Below, piece by piece: positions 24,263 through 36,300 of a DNA stretch of 64,000 nt. The notes under the pieces are model-generated. The model was not told the DNA's origin, ran no database searches, and worked only from the letters and a program-made list of their open reading frames with translations. The first letter of the stretch is position 1. Every line of letters begins with the position of its first letter. The translations under genes were made by a program, and so were the position numbers. This DNA is from Glycine soja (taxonomy: Eukaryota; Streptophyta; Magnoliopsida; Fabales; Fabaceae): the NCBI RefSeq assembly GCF_004193775.1, contig NC_041003.1, forward strand, positions 43,467,611 to 43,531,610, in the 5' to 3' direction.

Positions 24263-25244
24263 GAGAACTTAATGTATGTCAGAAAACTCAGCCGCTCTTG
24301 CTGCGAACAAGTCGTTAAGAAAGCACTCGCCACCAACGACCAAGAGAACTACCGCCTCCTCTCCACCATCAAAGAAGGCCTCGATAGGTTTGTCTTATTG
24401 CGTTTGTCTAATTCACCCATGGTAAAAATGAGGTTAAACAATTCATCCTCTCGATGAACAATAAAATCTAGAGACATTTTTCTTATTTTAAATTTTATCA
24501 TTGATGTAATTATTATCATTTGATATTTTATCCTTTCTCTCTCATAGATAAAATTATGAAAATTGAAAATCTGAAATTATAACATTTTGATTATCACGTT
24601 CATGTCATATTATTTATTACTTTAATAGATAAATAATTAAGTTATAATTTTTAATTAAAAGCTAATAATTTGAATTATACTAAAATGCATAAGTATATGT
24701 AATATAATATAAAAATATTAAATCTTAATAAATATTTCTTAATTAATTATAAAGAAACTACTCATTATTCACTTTACTTAAATAGTTTTCATTTAATTTT
24801 AAAATCAGAAAAATAGTTTTAATTTATTAATTTGAATTAAATATCTAAAATTAATTTTTTTAAAAAACTCACTGTTTCACAATTTCTTAGTTAACTCACA
24901 AATAATTATTAAAAATACTAAGAATAACTCATAAAAACACATTCTCATTCAAATGACTATTCAAGTTTATAATATAAAAGTATATATTACTGAAATATAA
25001 ACCAATTTCTTAGTGGTTAAAAAATTATGAACTAAGTTCAAATTTAACAACTAAACATAATGAGACATTAAGGGTCCGTTTGGGTGGATTTTAATTTTAA
25101 GTTCCAAAATTTTTAAAAATAATAATTAATTTTTAGTTTTAGTTTTTTTAAAAAATTAGATCAATTTTAAAATATGATTAGTTTTAAATAAATTCATTTT
25201 GAAAGTTTCATATCATAATAAAATTACTTTAAAAATATTTTTGT

Positions 25245-25449
25245 GTGTAGTGACGATAATGATGATAGTAATAATGTTATACATCAAGGCGGTCATAGAG
25301 ATACCAATGGTGATCATGATTGCGATGACAATGGTAACAGCTGCATCGACGGTGGTGGTGGTGGTGGTGGCGTTAATGTTGGTGGTGGTTACAATGACAG
25401 TGATGATGGTGGTAGTGGTAGCAATATTGGTGGTGATGGTGACAATGAC
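25245..25449 (+). repeat. Degenerate GGT/GAT triplet tract, left part (right part 28105-28367)
   Basis: Runs such as ggtggtggtggtggtggcg and gatgatggtggtagtggtag make up a degenerate trinucleotide array. It resumes immediately after the solo LTR and runs to about 28367. It is open in several frames only because of the triplet period, with Gly/Asp or Val/Ile composition. I do not call it coding. Confidence 0.75.
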
Positions 25450-28099
25450 GGTAACATCCCTATTTTTCATAGATTAATTTAAAAAGAGTTGTTATTGGTA
25501 AATAAATAGAGTTTTATGATAAGATTTTTGTAATTAAATAAATAAAGAGAAATAAGTATATTAAAATAATAGTTTGATAAAAAAATAAAAAGGATATTTT
25601 ATTTATTCATTTGATACAAAATAAAATAGAGTTTGTTTTTATAAAATAATAAAAATAAATAAAATAATAGGTTGTGAGCAACCTAGGTATGAATAACGAG
25701 GTTAGACGATAGTTTTTAGGACTGCATATCCCCTCAATTTCGTTTTTCCTCTCCTTTTCCTCAAAATCCTTTCTTTTTTCTACAGCCCACCAAACTTGTC
25801 TCAGAAAAATGACGATCTTGGACTCATTCACCGTTGGATCGTTGTGAAATTTAAGCACCACGTTCACAACCCAATTCCGAGCATTCTCACTGTTGGGAAC
25901 TGCAAACACATGTCAGAGCTAAGAGAAATATCCTTCGCACTGTAGCTTTCTCTTTTCCCGCAAAAACTCAAAACGGTCTCAATAAAACTACGACCCCTAT
26001 TTCGTTAACCGTTGGATTTTCATGAAATTTTGATATGTGGTTTGTAATTCAATTTCGTACACCTTCACCGTTGGGATTTGCGAGATAATATTCAAGGAGA
26101 GAGAAAATTGAATCACACGATGACAATATAAGTGGAGGCTTCAATCCCTTCTCTGTCTCTCTGATGTTTGGAAACTCTATCAGAGCAGTGGGAGGAAAAA
26201 CATGATAAATCTCAGGAAACTACTAGAGATGCCGCTATCGATGTCGGAAGACACGTGAGCCCGCTTAGAGGTAAGGGATTAGTTATTCACAATTGGGGAT
26301 TAATGAGAACATGTGTAGGGATACTTAGAGGATTAAATTGAGGTTTATTTTGTGGTGTTTATTAAATTATAATTTTTCCTTTACAATTATGAATACAATA
26401 TTATTGTCCTTACATACCAATTGATGTTCTAATAAGAATTAATTGATAAACTTGAGTGTTCTTGATGTTTTGTGTTTTGACCCATGATTTTGATATAATT
26501 GTGTGAAATTATTTGAGGGGTTTTACTGTCCATGTTGTGATAAACCTTTTGTATAAATTGTTACAGTGAGATTATGAAATGATGATTTAAATTGTGAGTA
26601 TGTAATAAATTAAACCTGTGATGAATGGTGAAATAAATGTGTATTGAGATGTGTGTATTGAGTTGTGAGCTATGAACTGTACAATCAGAAAAATGTAAGA
26701 CCCTTTAAGGGGCGACGAGTATTGTGATGGGATCCACTGTGGGAACCCGATGAGACAAAATGATTTTGAAAAAATAATTGAGTAGTTGTGTGTATTGCAT
26801 AATTCATAGATAAAGTGTATATGATTCATGAGGTGTGATAACGTGTTAAATTGAGATTATACCATTGTGATTGAGATCAAGTGTATGTGATAAATTGAGT
26901 ATGTATATGATTGTGATATATATGTGCATTGAGATGTTGTGTGCATTGAGTTGTGAACTATGAATTGTACAATCACACGACCATAAGACCCTTTAAGGGC
27001 GACGAGTTAATGCTAAGTCCCTTTAAGGGCGACGAGTTAATGTCAAGTCCCTTTAAGGGCGACGAGTTAATGCTAAGTCTCTTTAAGGGCGACGAGTTAA
27101 TGCTAAGACCCTTTAAGGGCGACGGGATAAACTATTTTGAGAACAATTGAGGAGTCATGTGTTTTGTACAGTTCATAGATATAGTCTGTGTGCTAAAGTA
27201 TTTTTTGGGTTGAACCTGAATCAGGAGGGAGAGGCCTTGATGGACTCTTCGGAGTGTAGGCCTTGGGGGTCACCCAGTTTGAGTGCTCCTTTAAGTCTAT
27301 GTTGATCCCATATGATTGGAGCATTCTCGCAAAACATTGTGACCCTGACTAGTCTCCCTATGATCTTACCTAGTGAGAGTGACCTGACTTGCTAGTGTGT
27401 GATTTGTCTTGTCATGTACTCTTAGGCGTCTGACGAGGTTTTTCATTGATATGACACCACATTACATATAAGATTAAGTCTTAGTGTATATGTTGCATAA
27501 CGCTTGTGTATTGATCGATATTGATTGGTTTGGTGATATTGTGTGTTGATCCTTGAGTACGTGAATGTTGTGAAACTGAATGAGACATGTTGTGTTATGA
27601 TGTGATGTTGGGTGACAAAGTGGTGAAAGGATGTGAGCTATGCTTAAGTAAGTTTAATTTTATTTTTATGATATTTACACCTATATGTTACCTTGTTACT
27701 CTTTATTAGTTAAGAATGTGATAACTCACTCCCAGTGTGTTATTTGTGTTTGGATCCTGTGATGATCTCGAACCTTGTGTTCGTGGGAGCAGATGAATAG
27801 GTGGATGACTATGAAGAACCTAATACTAGAGGACACGGGAACATAATGCTCTGATAGGATATGACATTAGGGTATAGGTTCTATATTAATTGTATGAAGT
27901 TTTAGACGACCTTGTTTTGAGCCGAAGTGAATTTATTATTTATTTGGATAAATTTTATTATGATGTTAGAAAGGTGAATGTGAGCCTTTTACCCTTTTGA
28001 AAGACTTGTATTTAAATGTGTTTTAATGTTTTTTTAATTAAGTTTGATTTCTTATTTATTTTATTATTTGTACATATGTATGGGGTAGAGGGTGTCACA
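25450..28099. mobile_element. Solo LTR of a long-LTR retrotransposon (probably Ty3/gypsy)
   Basis: The block starts ggtaacatccctattttt and ends ggggtagagggtgtcaca. The ends are near-inverted (gGTaACAtCC against TGTGACACCC), the first base having mutated from the usual T. It is flanked by the 5-bp direct repeat atgac at 25445-25449 and 28100-28104. No gag-pol frame lies inside and no second LTR is nearby, so this is a solo LTR left by recombination between two LTRs, 2,650 bp long. Internally it holds a diverged direct duplication (about 26639-26830 against 26925-27190) and a 30-bp minisatellite. The gypsy assignment rests on LTR length and end sequence only. Confidence 0.8.
26985..27130. repeat. 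30-bp minisatellite inside the solo LTR
   Basis: Nearly five tandem copies of a 30-bp unit containing ctttaagggcgacgagttaa recur at exact 30-base spacing (27001, 27031, 27061 and 27091 begin gacgagttaa). A single diverged unit occurs in the upstream duplicate block near 26700. The inner word ccctttaaggg is a palindrome. Confidence 0.9.
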
Positions 28100-31000
28100 A
28101 TGACGATGGTGGGCTGGTGGTGGCAACATGTGTTAGCAGTGTGGTGGTTTCGATGACGTTGGTGTTGGTGGTGGTTGTGGTGGCGACGACAAAAGTAGTA
28201 TTGTTGATAGTGGTGGTGGTGATGTCAGTGATAATAATAGTGGTGTTGGTTGTGACAACATTGGTGGTGGTGACAAGTAGTTATTAGGTGACAATGATGG
28301 TAATGGTGGAAATGATGAAGGTGGTAGTGGCGATGGTAATAATGGTAGCAGTGGTGATAACAAAAAATATTATTGTCAAATGAGAGAAATATGTGTTGTT
28401 TTTAATCAAAATCAAATTCACAAAATAATTTTTCTTGGATTTCAAAATGAGTATAAGAATGTTTCGAAAATGATTTAAAAATTATTCGAGCTTCATTTTT
28501 TTTAAAACATTTTGTTTGAAAAATTATATTTGAAACCCAAAAACCAAAAACTCATAACCACCCCAAACAAACCCTTAAGTAATAAAATAAAATAGAAGTC
28601 AAATGTTATTGAAAAAATATTTGTAATATATTTCAATCACATTAAAATATAAAAAAGTAATTTCAATCACATTTAAATATAAATGACATGAAAGAAAAAA
28701 AATACATTAAATATAGTCTTAATCAATTTAATAATAGAATTAATAATAAGACAAATATCTAAATTTTATTGAAAATTAAAGATGGTTACTTAACTCATTT
28801 TTCACCTTGTGTGAGTTAAACAAATCCATATTATTCTCAAATTGTTTACAAGTCATTTTGAAGTCGTTTTATTTTTTCTTTTTTATTATTCTAAATTTCT
28901 CATTCTCTTCCCTATCTTTCTCATAATTATAAACTATGTTGCTAAAATAAGCTATGGGAGCAGAATTATACAAAAAGATGAGTTGAAATTTTCTTTCCCT
29001 CATTTATAAGCGTGTTTAGTGATAATTTTCCACTAAGAAAAAGAAAAGTAAATATCATCCACACTATTCATCATTTATGGATACAAACCTTAAAAGGTTG
29101 CCATCAAGCTTTCCCGCGAGTGCTAGAAGCAAGGAGGTTTTGCCCGCTCACGGAGGTCCTAGTAGCAAAGTCATCCTGCAATACAGCCAAAGGAAGTTGG
29201 AACTGTTAAAAGACATGTAAGTTGTTTCATAACACATTGTCTATCTGATCTTGCTGAATTATTTCCAAACTTTTATTTTATAAGCAGTTATTCCAACTTT
29301 TCACTGAAATATTCTACAGGAATTTGTTGAACAAGTGATGAAACTAGTTGAGCTTGATACTTTGAGACATGCTTTGGTTGGTATGCCAGATAGTTCTGGC
29401 TTATCAACTGAGCAGAGAAAATAGAGACTCCTCAATGTTTTTCTCAGGGGGGTGGAGTCTTCTATTTTGCAATATGGACATCCTCCTGCAGAATCTGAAC
29501 CACTGACGTTTGACACCACATATTCACAAAACTTGTTTAACCAATTTTTGCGATGCTTATGAAAACAAAATCTAGTGTACTGGAGAATTCCAGCATATAA
29601 TACCATGAGGTTATACTTCACTGCAATAAGTGCTTTGATATTTGGTACCCTATTTTGGGACATTGGTTCAAAAAGGTAATTGTTCTGTTATCATTTATTG
29701 TAAAGGGAATTGTCTTAAAGTATAACACTAAACTAAAAGAAGAGGCCAAATTGGAATTGGAATACAGAAATTTATGGAATGTCTTAAGTACACAGAGGAA
29801 TGACTGAGGCTTGATAAAATGATTATTACTTGGGATCTCTTATTAATGAAAACAAAATCACACATAAAGTCACCTTTATATATTTAAATCGGATTTTTCC
29901 AAGGCATTAGAACTTTCTTCTGTTTAATCTCTAACCCCTATACTAATAAAACAGTTGTCATTATTATTCTGTAGGGAATCAACTCAAGAGCTGTTTGTGG
30001 TTATGGGAGCTCTTTATTCTGCATGCATGTTTCTTGGGGTAAACAACTCTTCTTCGGTACAGCCAATTGTTTCAATAGAAAGGACAGTGTTTTATAGAGA
30101 GAAAGCTGCTGGAATGTACTCTCCAATCACTTATGCGGCAGCCCAGGTAAGTCTTATAATACTGAAAATTTAATTCCAAGGTTAGATGTTTTATGCATAT
30201 TGCTTGTAGTAATTGCTTAATATGATTGACAGGGGCTTATAGAGATACCATACATTGCTGTTCAGACAGTAGTATTTGGTGTAATCACATATTTCATGAT
30301 CAATTTTGAAAGGGCACCCAGTAATATTTCAACTTTCCATTTGTATATATTTATTGCTTTATGTTGTTTGGAATCCACCTTACAATTTAGTGATGCAAAC
30401 AGGGACCATCACCTCTCCTTCCACCCAAAATCAATCAGTGTCCTGAAATTCATAGTTGAATTGTTTACCTTTGAATCATAGCGCATGATTCTTTTGGTGT
30501 TCACGTTGACATCCATAGATTGATTATTGACAAGAGTCAAAACTTCATCGGAACTAGTTCCATCCAGAAATTGTGAATAAGATATGTTTTCATACATGGT
30601 TTAAAAAATTGACAGTACTTTTACATTTGAAACCTAATGTATTTCGTATGTCATTCCATAAATGCTATTGTTTTATAATGTCGGAGGGCATATTAAAGTA
30701 GTCAAATGCGAGCCAAGCAAAATGATCCATTAATTAAATAGATGATTGATGTTAACTATTTTGTCATCCAACTCATAAACAAATTTATTGGATGTTTTCT
30801 CTCAATACCAGTCTTAAACCTGGAGGCATCATCTCACATTCTTTAGCTTATTATATTGCCTTGTTTCCCTAATACACAGTTGTGCCAAAGGTAACTTTTT
30901 TTGTTGTTGATGAAAACCAAAGGTAACTGATGCTAGATTAGATTCTAATATTTACTTGCACCATTATAATGTCCAATATGTCTGTATGAGGGTTCAGAAT

Positions 31001-32409
31001 GTGGACAACATTGTTGCGAAGAGTAATGTTGATGTTTTGTAATATGGTAGTTGTTGGTAAGGATACATATATATGACCCTGCTTTAAGCTTGTAGTAATG
31101 GGAGCCTCTCAAACTGAGCTGTCCCATATTTTTATTCACGAAAGATTTTCTTTTGCACCCTTCAGAGGTGTAAAATCTATCTTGTGGGAGAAGGAAAAGA
31201 TAGGAAGAGAAAAAACTATAAATGTGATGGAGAAATTACAGTTGTACATCCTTTGTATACATTTTATTTTACAAATTAGAGATTGGAAGAGGAAAGACAA
31301 AAGTATGGAATAAGATGAGTAACATGCATAATTGTGAAGTGCTCTAATAATGTTGTAACTCAACTTGATGTGTGATGAAAGATAAGTGTTCCTTATTAGT
31401 TTCATTTACATTTCAGATTTCTAATATCAATTTAAGGTGAATATGCATATCATTTTCTTTAGTTTTTCTTGGGAAATGACATTTTTACATTTGATTTTTT
31501 TTTATAATTTAAATTTGTAATTTAATTTTTTGAACTGTGCTTTCTTTTAAAAATGGAAAAGAGAAGGCAGAAATGGTTTTAGATGTTACATGTGAATAAA
31601 AGTTTAAGTGGATAATTTTTTATTTATTGCAGGAAAATTTTTTCTCTATCTTGTGTTCATGTTCCTAACGTTCACCTACTTCACCTTTTACGGCATTATG
31701 GCAGTTGGCCTTTCATCTTCCCAACATTTAGCAGCGGTTATTTCTTCAGCATTTTACTCCCTGTGGAATCTTCTTTCAGGTTTTCTCATCCCAAAAGCGG
31801 TGAGTAATGTCATACTCGCAAAACATGTATCTAGTTTCAGTTACTTATATCCCTTTTTTTAACCCGGAATCATGGAGCTGATACTGACTGTAGTACAAAC
31901 TTTGGTTTTTGTTAATGCAGTCACTGGTAAACTGTTTTCTGTATGTATTGCTCTTAAGAGCAATTGTGTATTGATTTCCATGCTTTTACGTTGTTATTCC
32001 AGAAAGAAATAGAGAAATGATCAATCTTTGCTGCTAAAATCCAAGTAGCTTCATGGTTTTTTTTTGTAAATATGAAAAGTTGTCTTTTCTCTCTGGGATT
32101 CAAATGACACTCCTTGCAATGTCTCTGAGTATTCCCGGGTGGTGGATTTGTTTCTATTATATTTGCCCGATTCCATGGACGTTACGTGGTATCATCATGC
32201 CTCAGCTTGGTGATGTGGAAACCAAAATTCTAGGACCTGGATTTGAGGGCACCATGAAAGAATACTTAGCTGTTAGTCTTGGATATGAAGCTGAAATCAA
32301 CGGATTTTCAGCTGTGGGCCTTTCAGTGATTGTGCTTCTTGGATTTATTCTTCTGTTCTTTGGTTCTTTTGCTGTATCAGTCAAACTCTTGAATTTCCAA
32401 AAGAGATGA

Positions 32410-33362
32410 GTGGAGGATATATAGTTTGAAAAAAATGAGAGAATTAGGTGGCTCTTTAATATCACAGCACAACACATTGGATCATCGTATAGGTGTTCTG
32501 GATGCTGTCGAAATACATGAGTTATTAACAGATGAGGTTTTCCTTTTCTTCTCTTCTTTTTTAGCTAATTGTCAAAGGAATTCAAATTCTGAAGCGATAT
32601 AAATTTGGAATTTTCGGATTTACTTGAATTCTTCTCATAGCATTATTATCGCTCAACTGCTCATAGACATTGAGCTCTTTCTTTCACTTTCGTGTTTCAG
32701 CAAATGTTGTAACAGCAATTGTCTTGCCTCGTGCCCATGCATAAGTGGCAATCTCCTACCACAAATATATAAAATATGTCTCCTAAATGATCATAAAAGT
32801 TACGTACATAAGCGAAACGCAAAACCATAGACCTTGACACAACTATGAGCCACATATTCATAAATGCCTATCCCCATCCAAAAATTAATAGTTGCGTGAT
32901 GTGTGCGATTTTATGAATAATTACTATTACTTGCGAAAGACGTAATAGAGATGTACACATTGTAACAAAGACAAATTTATTAAGAAATATGTTTTACATC
33001 CTATACAAAAAGAAATTCTTATTCATTAGTACATGAAAGTGGTGCGATCATGAATTAAGTACACGGAAAATTATCATATCTATAAAGCGTAAGAAGGGAA
33101 GACAGAAAATTAAAACAGAGAAAAAGAGCATAGGCGCGATTTCAAACCCAAAACGTCATTGTTAAGCTTTATTACGAAGAAAGAATTATATAAAGCATTG
33201 AAGTCTCTATTTTTTTTGTAGTTTATGATGTTGTTCAAAGCCTCAGTCAAAGGCACATAATTTCCACCATGAATAAAAATGTCCATCTCTGCAATTGATC
33301 CTTGAGACGAGGTTCAGTTATCCATGGGTGACATTGTTTATATTAGTAGGGGAAACAGTCAT
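32410..33362. other. Intergenic between the ABCG pseudogene and CAX 3' ends
   Basis: Convergent 3' flanks. The DNA is unremarkable and AT-rich; the part near 33200-33360 would be the 3' UTR of the minus-strand exchanger gene. No gene or clear repeat was seen. Confidence 0.5.
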
Positions 33363-36300
33363 TTAAGTGGTGATGGCTTCAAAGGATGGTTTAACTCCAA
33401 AACTGGCCTTAGGAGATTGCCCTGTAACATATTAAAACCTTGTAAATTCAATAATCACTTTATTTAAAAGTCTTAAATGTTGATTCAATATGTGCATACT
33501 TACCAATTAGAGGAGTTTTGAGAACAAAAAAACATGCTCCAATGACAATGTAACAGAGAGTAAGAATCACTCCTTTCATGTAGTGTGAAGTTCCATCCTA
33601 TAAGGAAAGACAACAAATAACACGGTTAAAGGAAAGAAAATAGAAGATGGCTTATATAGAATGCATTGTGCATACCTGTAAAGTGAACGCTGTAATTATA
33701 ATTGTAAAAGCAAGACATCCAGTTTCAAGAAGACTGAAGTCCAAATCCATTCTTATACCCATTATCCATGCAACAACTACACTTAATGGAACCTGAAATT
33801 CATTAGTCATTAGATCATCAACATTTGTTGGTAATTAACATTATAGAATTTATTCTAAGCATGATCATATTAGTATATAATAGTAATACTAATAATTCAA
33901 CCTTACCACAAACATAGAAATTTGAGTTGCAGATCCCATAGCAACACCCAACGATATGTCCTGCATGATAAAAATCAACCACATAGCGCCATTAATTCAT
34001 TAATTTAAAAGCCAATTAATAAACTTAAGCCTATATACAAATTGACAAACCGTACTTACCAACTTGTTCTTGTAAGCAAATATGATTGAACCAGCATGTT
34101 CTGCGGCATTTCCAACAATTGGCAGCAAAATTATGCTAATGAAGCTTACAGAAATGCCCCAAGAATCTGAAGCAGCCTGGTTAAGTATAAAAAAATGATA
34201 ACCCGTTAATCTAATGTATGCTTGGCTCATGCCATCCAAATTCTTAATGATTATCATAATCATTACTTAATTATAATTAATTAAAAGAAAATGTTAACTA
34301 GTATTATTAGGATATTGATTAAGGAACTAAAAAAAAATCATCTAGATGTTGTGCTACTTATGATTTTTTTAATCCTATTCTATGATTTCTTTAATATATT
34401 TTTTTTAATTTCTTAATCAATATATAAGAAATATAATTTGCAAAATCCTTAATTAAATATTATGCAAGATACCTCAATAGTTCCCACAACATATTCAGAA
34501 AGCAGAGATATGACCAATGTCATACCCACCAACCACGTAAATGCACTCCAAAATCCTATAACTGCCTTCTCTTCATCTTCGTCCACCTGCAAATGACGAA
34601 TCAAACCCCCCACACCTAATTAAAAGTGGTTGCATACTCAATATTTCACATAACTTATTTTACTAACAATATATTAAAATTAAACTCTTAAAAATGTGAG
34701 GGAAAAGGTTAATGCCTTAATCGTAAACAAGTTATATATTATATTATATTGAATTACAAGATTATAATATTTGTAAGACATTTCCTAAAAAAATAGAAAT
34801 ACTGGTGAACCTGTATCACTTCGTAACCAAGCATATATCCCGTGTCACGGGTGAAACGCTAACATATATAAATTACAAATTCAACTTTTTCTTTGGTACT
34901 TCTATCGATTTTTTCTTAGAGATTGAATCATTAGCTCGACCACCGCGCTTATCTCGTACGTTATTGTTTTGGTTGGATTAGAAATGAATCGAGAGAAAAG
35001 AAATAAAAAGGTTTTTGATGGATAAAAATAAGAAAAAAACAGAAATGATCGATCTAAGAATACATTGTTGAAGAGGAATGAAGAATTTTAAGTGTGATTA
35101 AACTTTTATAGAAGATTAATCTTATAATCAATTCAAAGGATTAAAGCTTATAAGAATACATTGAGATATACTAGAGAATATAAGACCCCACTTACAAATG
35201 CTAAATAAATTAAAAAAATAACAAGAAAAAATGTGAAAAATGTTTCTTTATGCTTACTTGTATGAGTGGAAGGAAATAAATAAATTATATAAATAATATT
35301 TGTATAGTAATTAAAAATATATTCTTTTTATTTCTTAGCATAAAATTATTTTTTATTTATTTTTATTTCTATATTTTTTAATTTCTAATGTTATAAAGTA
35401 AAGACTCATCATTTATATTTCCTTTCACTATTTCCATATATAGAAAGAGACAGAGTGTACTAGTTTGTGCGAGGCAGAAACTACGGCAACCTTCCTCTCT
35501 AAATATTTATTTTAGTTTATAATTAATTAACTATTACATACTTTTCTGGGGGTATATATACACCTTTAATTTACAGAAATGATGTAGTAGCTAATTATAT
35601 GCAGCAAAAATGAAACATAAATAAATTGTAGATAAACAGTAAATGATTCAAATTCTCGACTGATGAAAACTAATAAATTAATGATTAATATTTTTGTATA
35701 AAAAAAACAAAAAATGCAAAATTATGAATCATAATCACCTCTTGTGCATCAAACAATTTACGATGGGTTTTCAATTGGAAGAAGATGTAAGCAGCGTATG
35801 CTAGAAGCATAACAACGCTGCTTGCTCTTGACAACTGAAGAGTGCTAGTGGCTATAGAATGATCGCCTCCTCCTAAGGCGTATTTGAACAGCAATGGCAG
35901 CAAATGGCACAACAACCCCAGCAACAAAAGCAGTGAATTTACATCAGCCTGTTTCTGTTCATTCAGTAATTAAATAACAAAAACAATTTGATTAGGAAAA
36001 AATTAAGATGAACTGTAATTAATTAAATTTGGAGTTTGATTTATAAGCTAAAATATAATTTTCATTTCCTTATTTTTTATTTTTTAAAATATGTGATTTT
36101 AGTTCCCATATTTTTAATTAAAATATTTTATCTTTACTTTTAAAAAGTTAATGATTTTAGTTTCTTATTTTTTAATTTAGATATTTTTTCCTTCATTTCT
36201 AAAATGTTATCTGACATGTGTTTATTTATTATATACATGATAAAAAAATTTAAATTATTTAATTACTAACAATCTTAATTTATTAAAAAAAATTACAAAA

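Larger units (their letters stand above)
25068..28578. mobile_element. TTAA-flanked inverted-repeat element carrying GGT/GAT triplets, split by a solo LTR
   Basis: The left end is ttaagggtccgtttgggtgg. The reverse complement of the right end is ttaagggtttgtttggggtg. Similarity continues imperfectly inward, for example attcattttgaaa near the left end and tactcattttgaaat read from the right end. Removing the solo LTR (25450-28104, including one target copy) leaves about 0.86 kb whose core is a continuous degenerate GGT/GAT/AAT triplet tract. No transposase frame is seen, so it would be non-autonomous. TTAA at both ends could be a target duplication or part of the repeat; the superfamily is unresolved (PIF/Harbinger-like ends, but no matching 3-bp TSD). 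Confidence 0.6.
24127..32409 (+). pseudogene. ABCG31-like: PDR-type ABC transporter pseudogene, ABCG31-like
   Basis: Recognisable blocks in order are as follows. An N-terminal exon (24127-24387) has EDEEELQ, RLPSQKR and ATNDQENYRLLS-IKE. A doubtful Walker A remnant of the second nucleotide-binding domain lies at 29110-29200. Exon 29320-29675 has [27 protein letters not shown], then NLVYWR and [11 protein letters not shown]. Exons 29975-30146 ([18 protein letters not shown]), 30233-30320, 31633-31799 and about 32130-32409 encode the final transmembrane segment and the terminal LLNFQKR. Full PDR proteins have about 1,400 residues. Here the whole first half-transporter and most of the second nucleotide-binding domain are gone. 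Further lesions: a frameshift in exon 1, TAG at 29422 and TGA at 29560 (replacing the Trp before KQNLVYWR), and a deletion fusing EQRK to a VE-S-PP segment. A nested transposon lies at 25068-28578. PDR transporters are plasma-membrane exporters. Non-function is inferred with confidence; the 3' exons remain open. Confidence 0.93.

Noticed and set aside
25199..25482. Overlapping open frames of up to 92 codons on both strands, Gly/Asp- or Val/Met-rich
   Set aside because: They come from the GGT/GAT triplet tract, which stays open in several frames at once; no start context, splice logic or family match.
26985..27130. Regularly spaced repeats considered as a CRISPR array
   Set aside because: Units are directly tandem with no unique spacers, the genome is a plant nucleus, and the array sits inside an LTR.
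26953..27150. Short protein with five PFKGDELM-like repeats
   Set aside because: Translation of the 30-bp minisatellite inside the solo LTR; a multiple of three keeps it open by chance.
28133..28363. Minus-strand Pro/Ser/Leu-rich open frame resembling an extensin-like protein
   Set aside because: It is the reverse reading of the same triplet repeat, continuous with 25245-25449 before the LTR inserted.
29012..29220. Open frame with LTEVLVAKSS considered as an intact ABC Walker A exon
   Set aside because: Only loosely similar to the second Walker A region of PDR transporters, and the GxxGxGKT/S core is not preserved; kept only as a doubtful remnant within the pseudogene.
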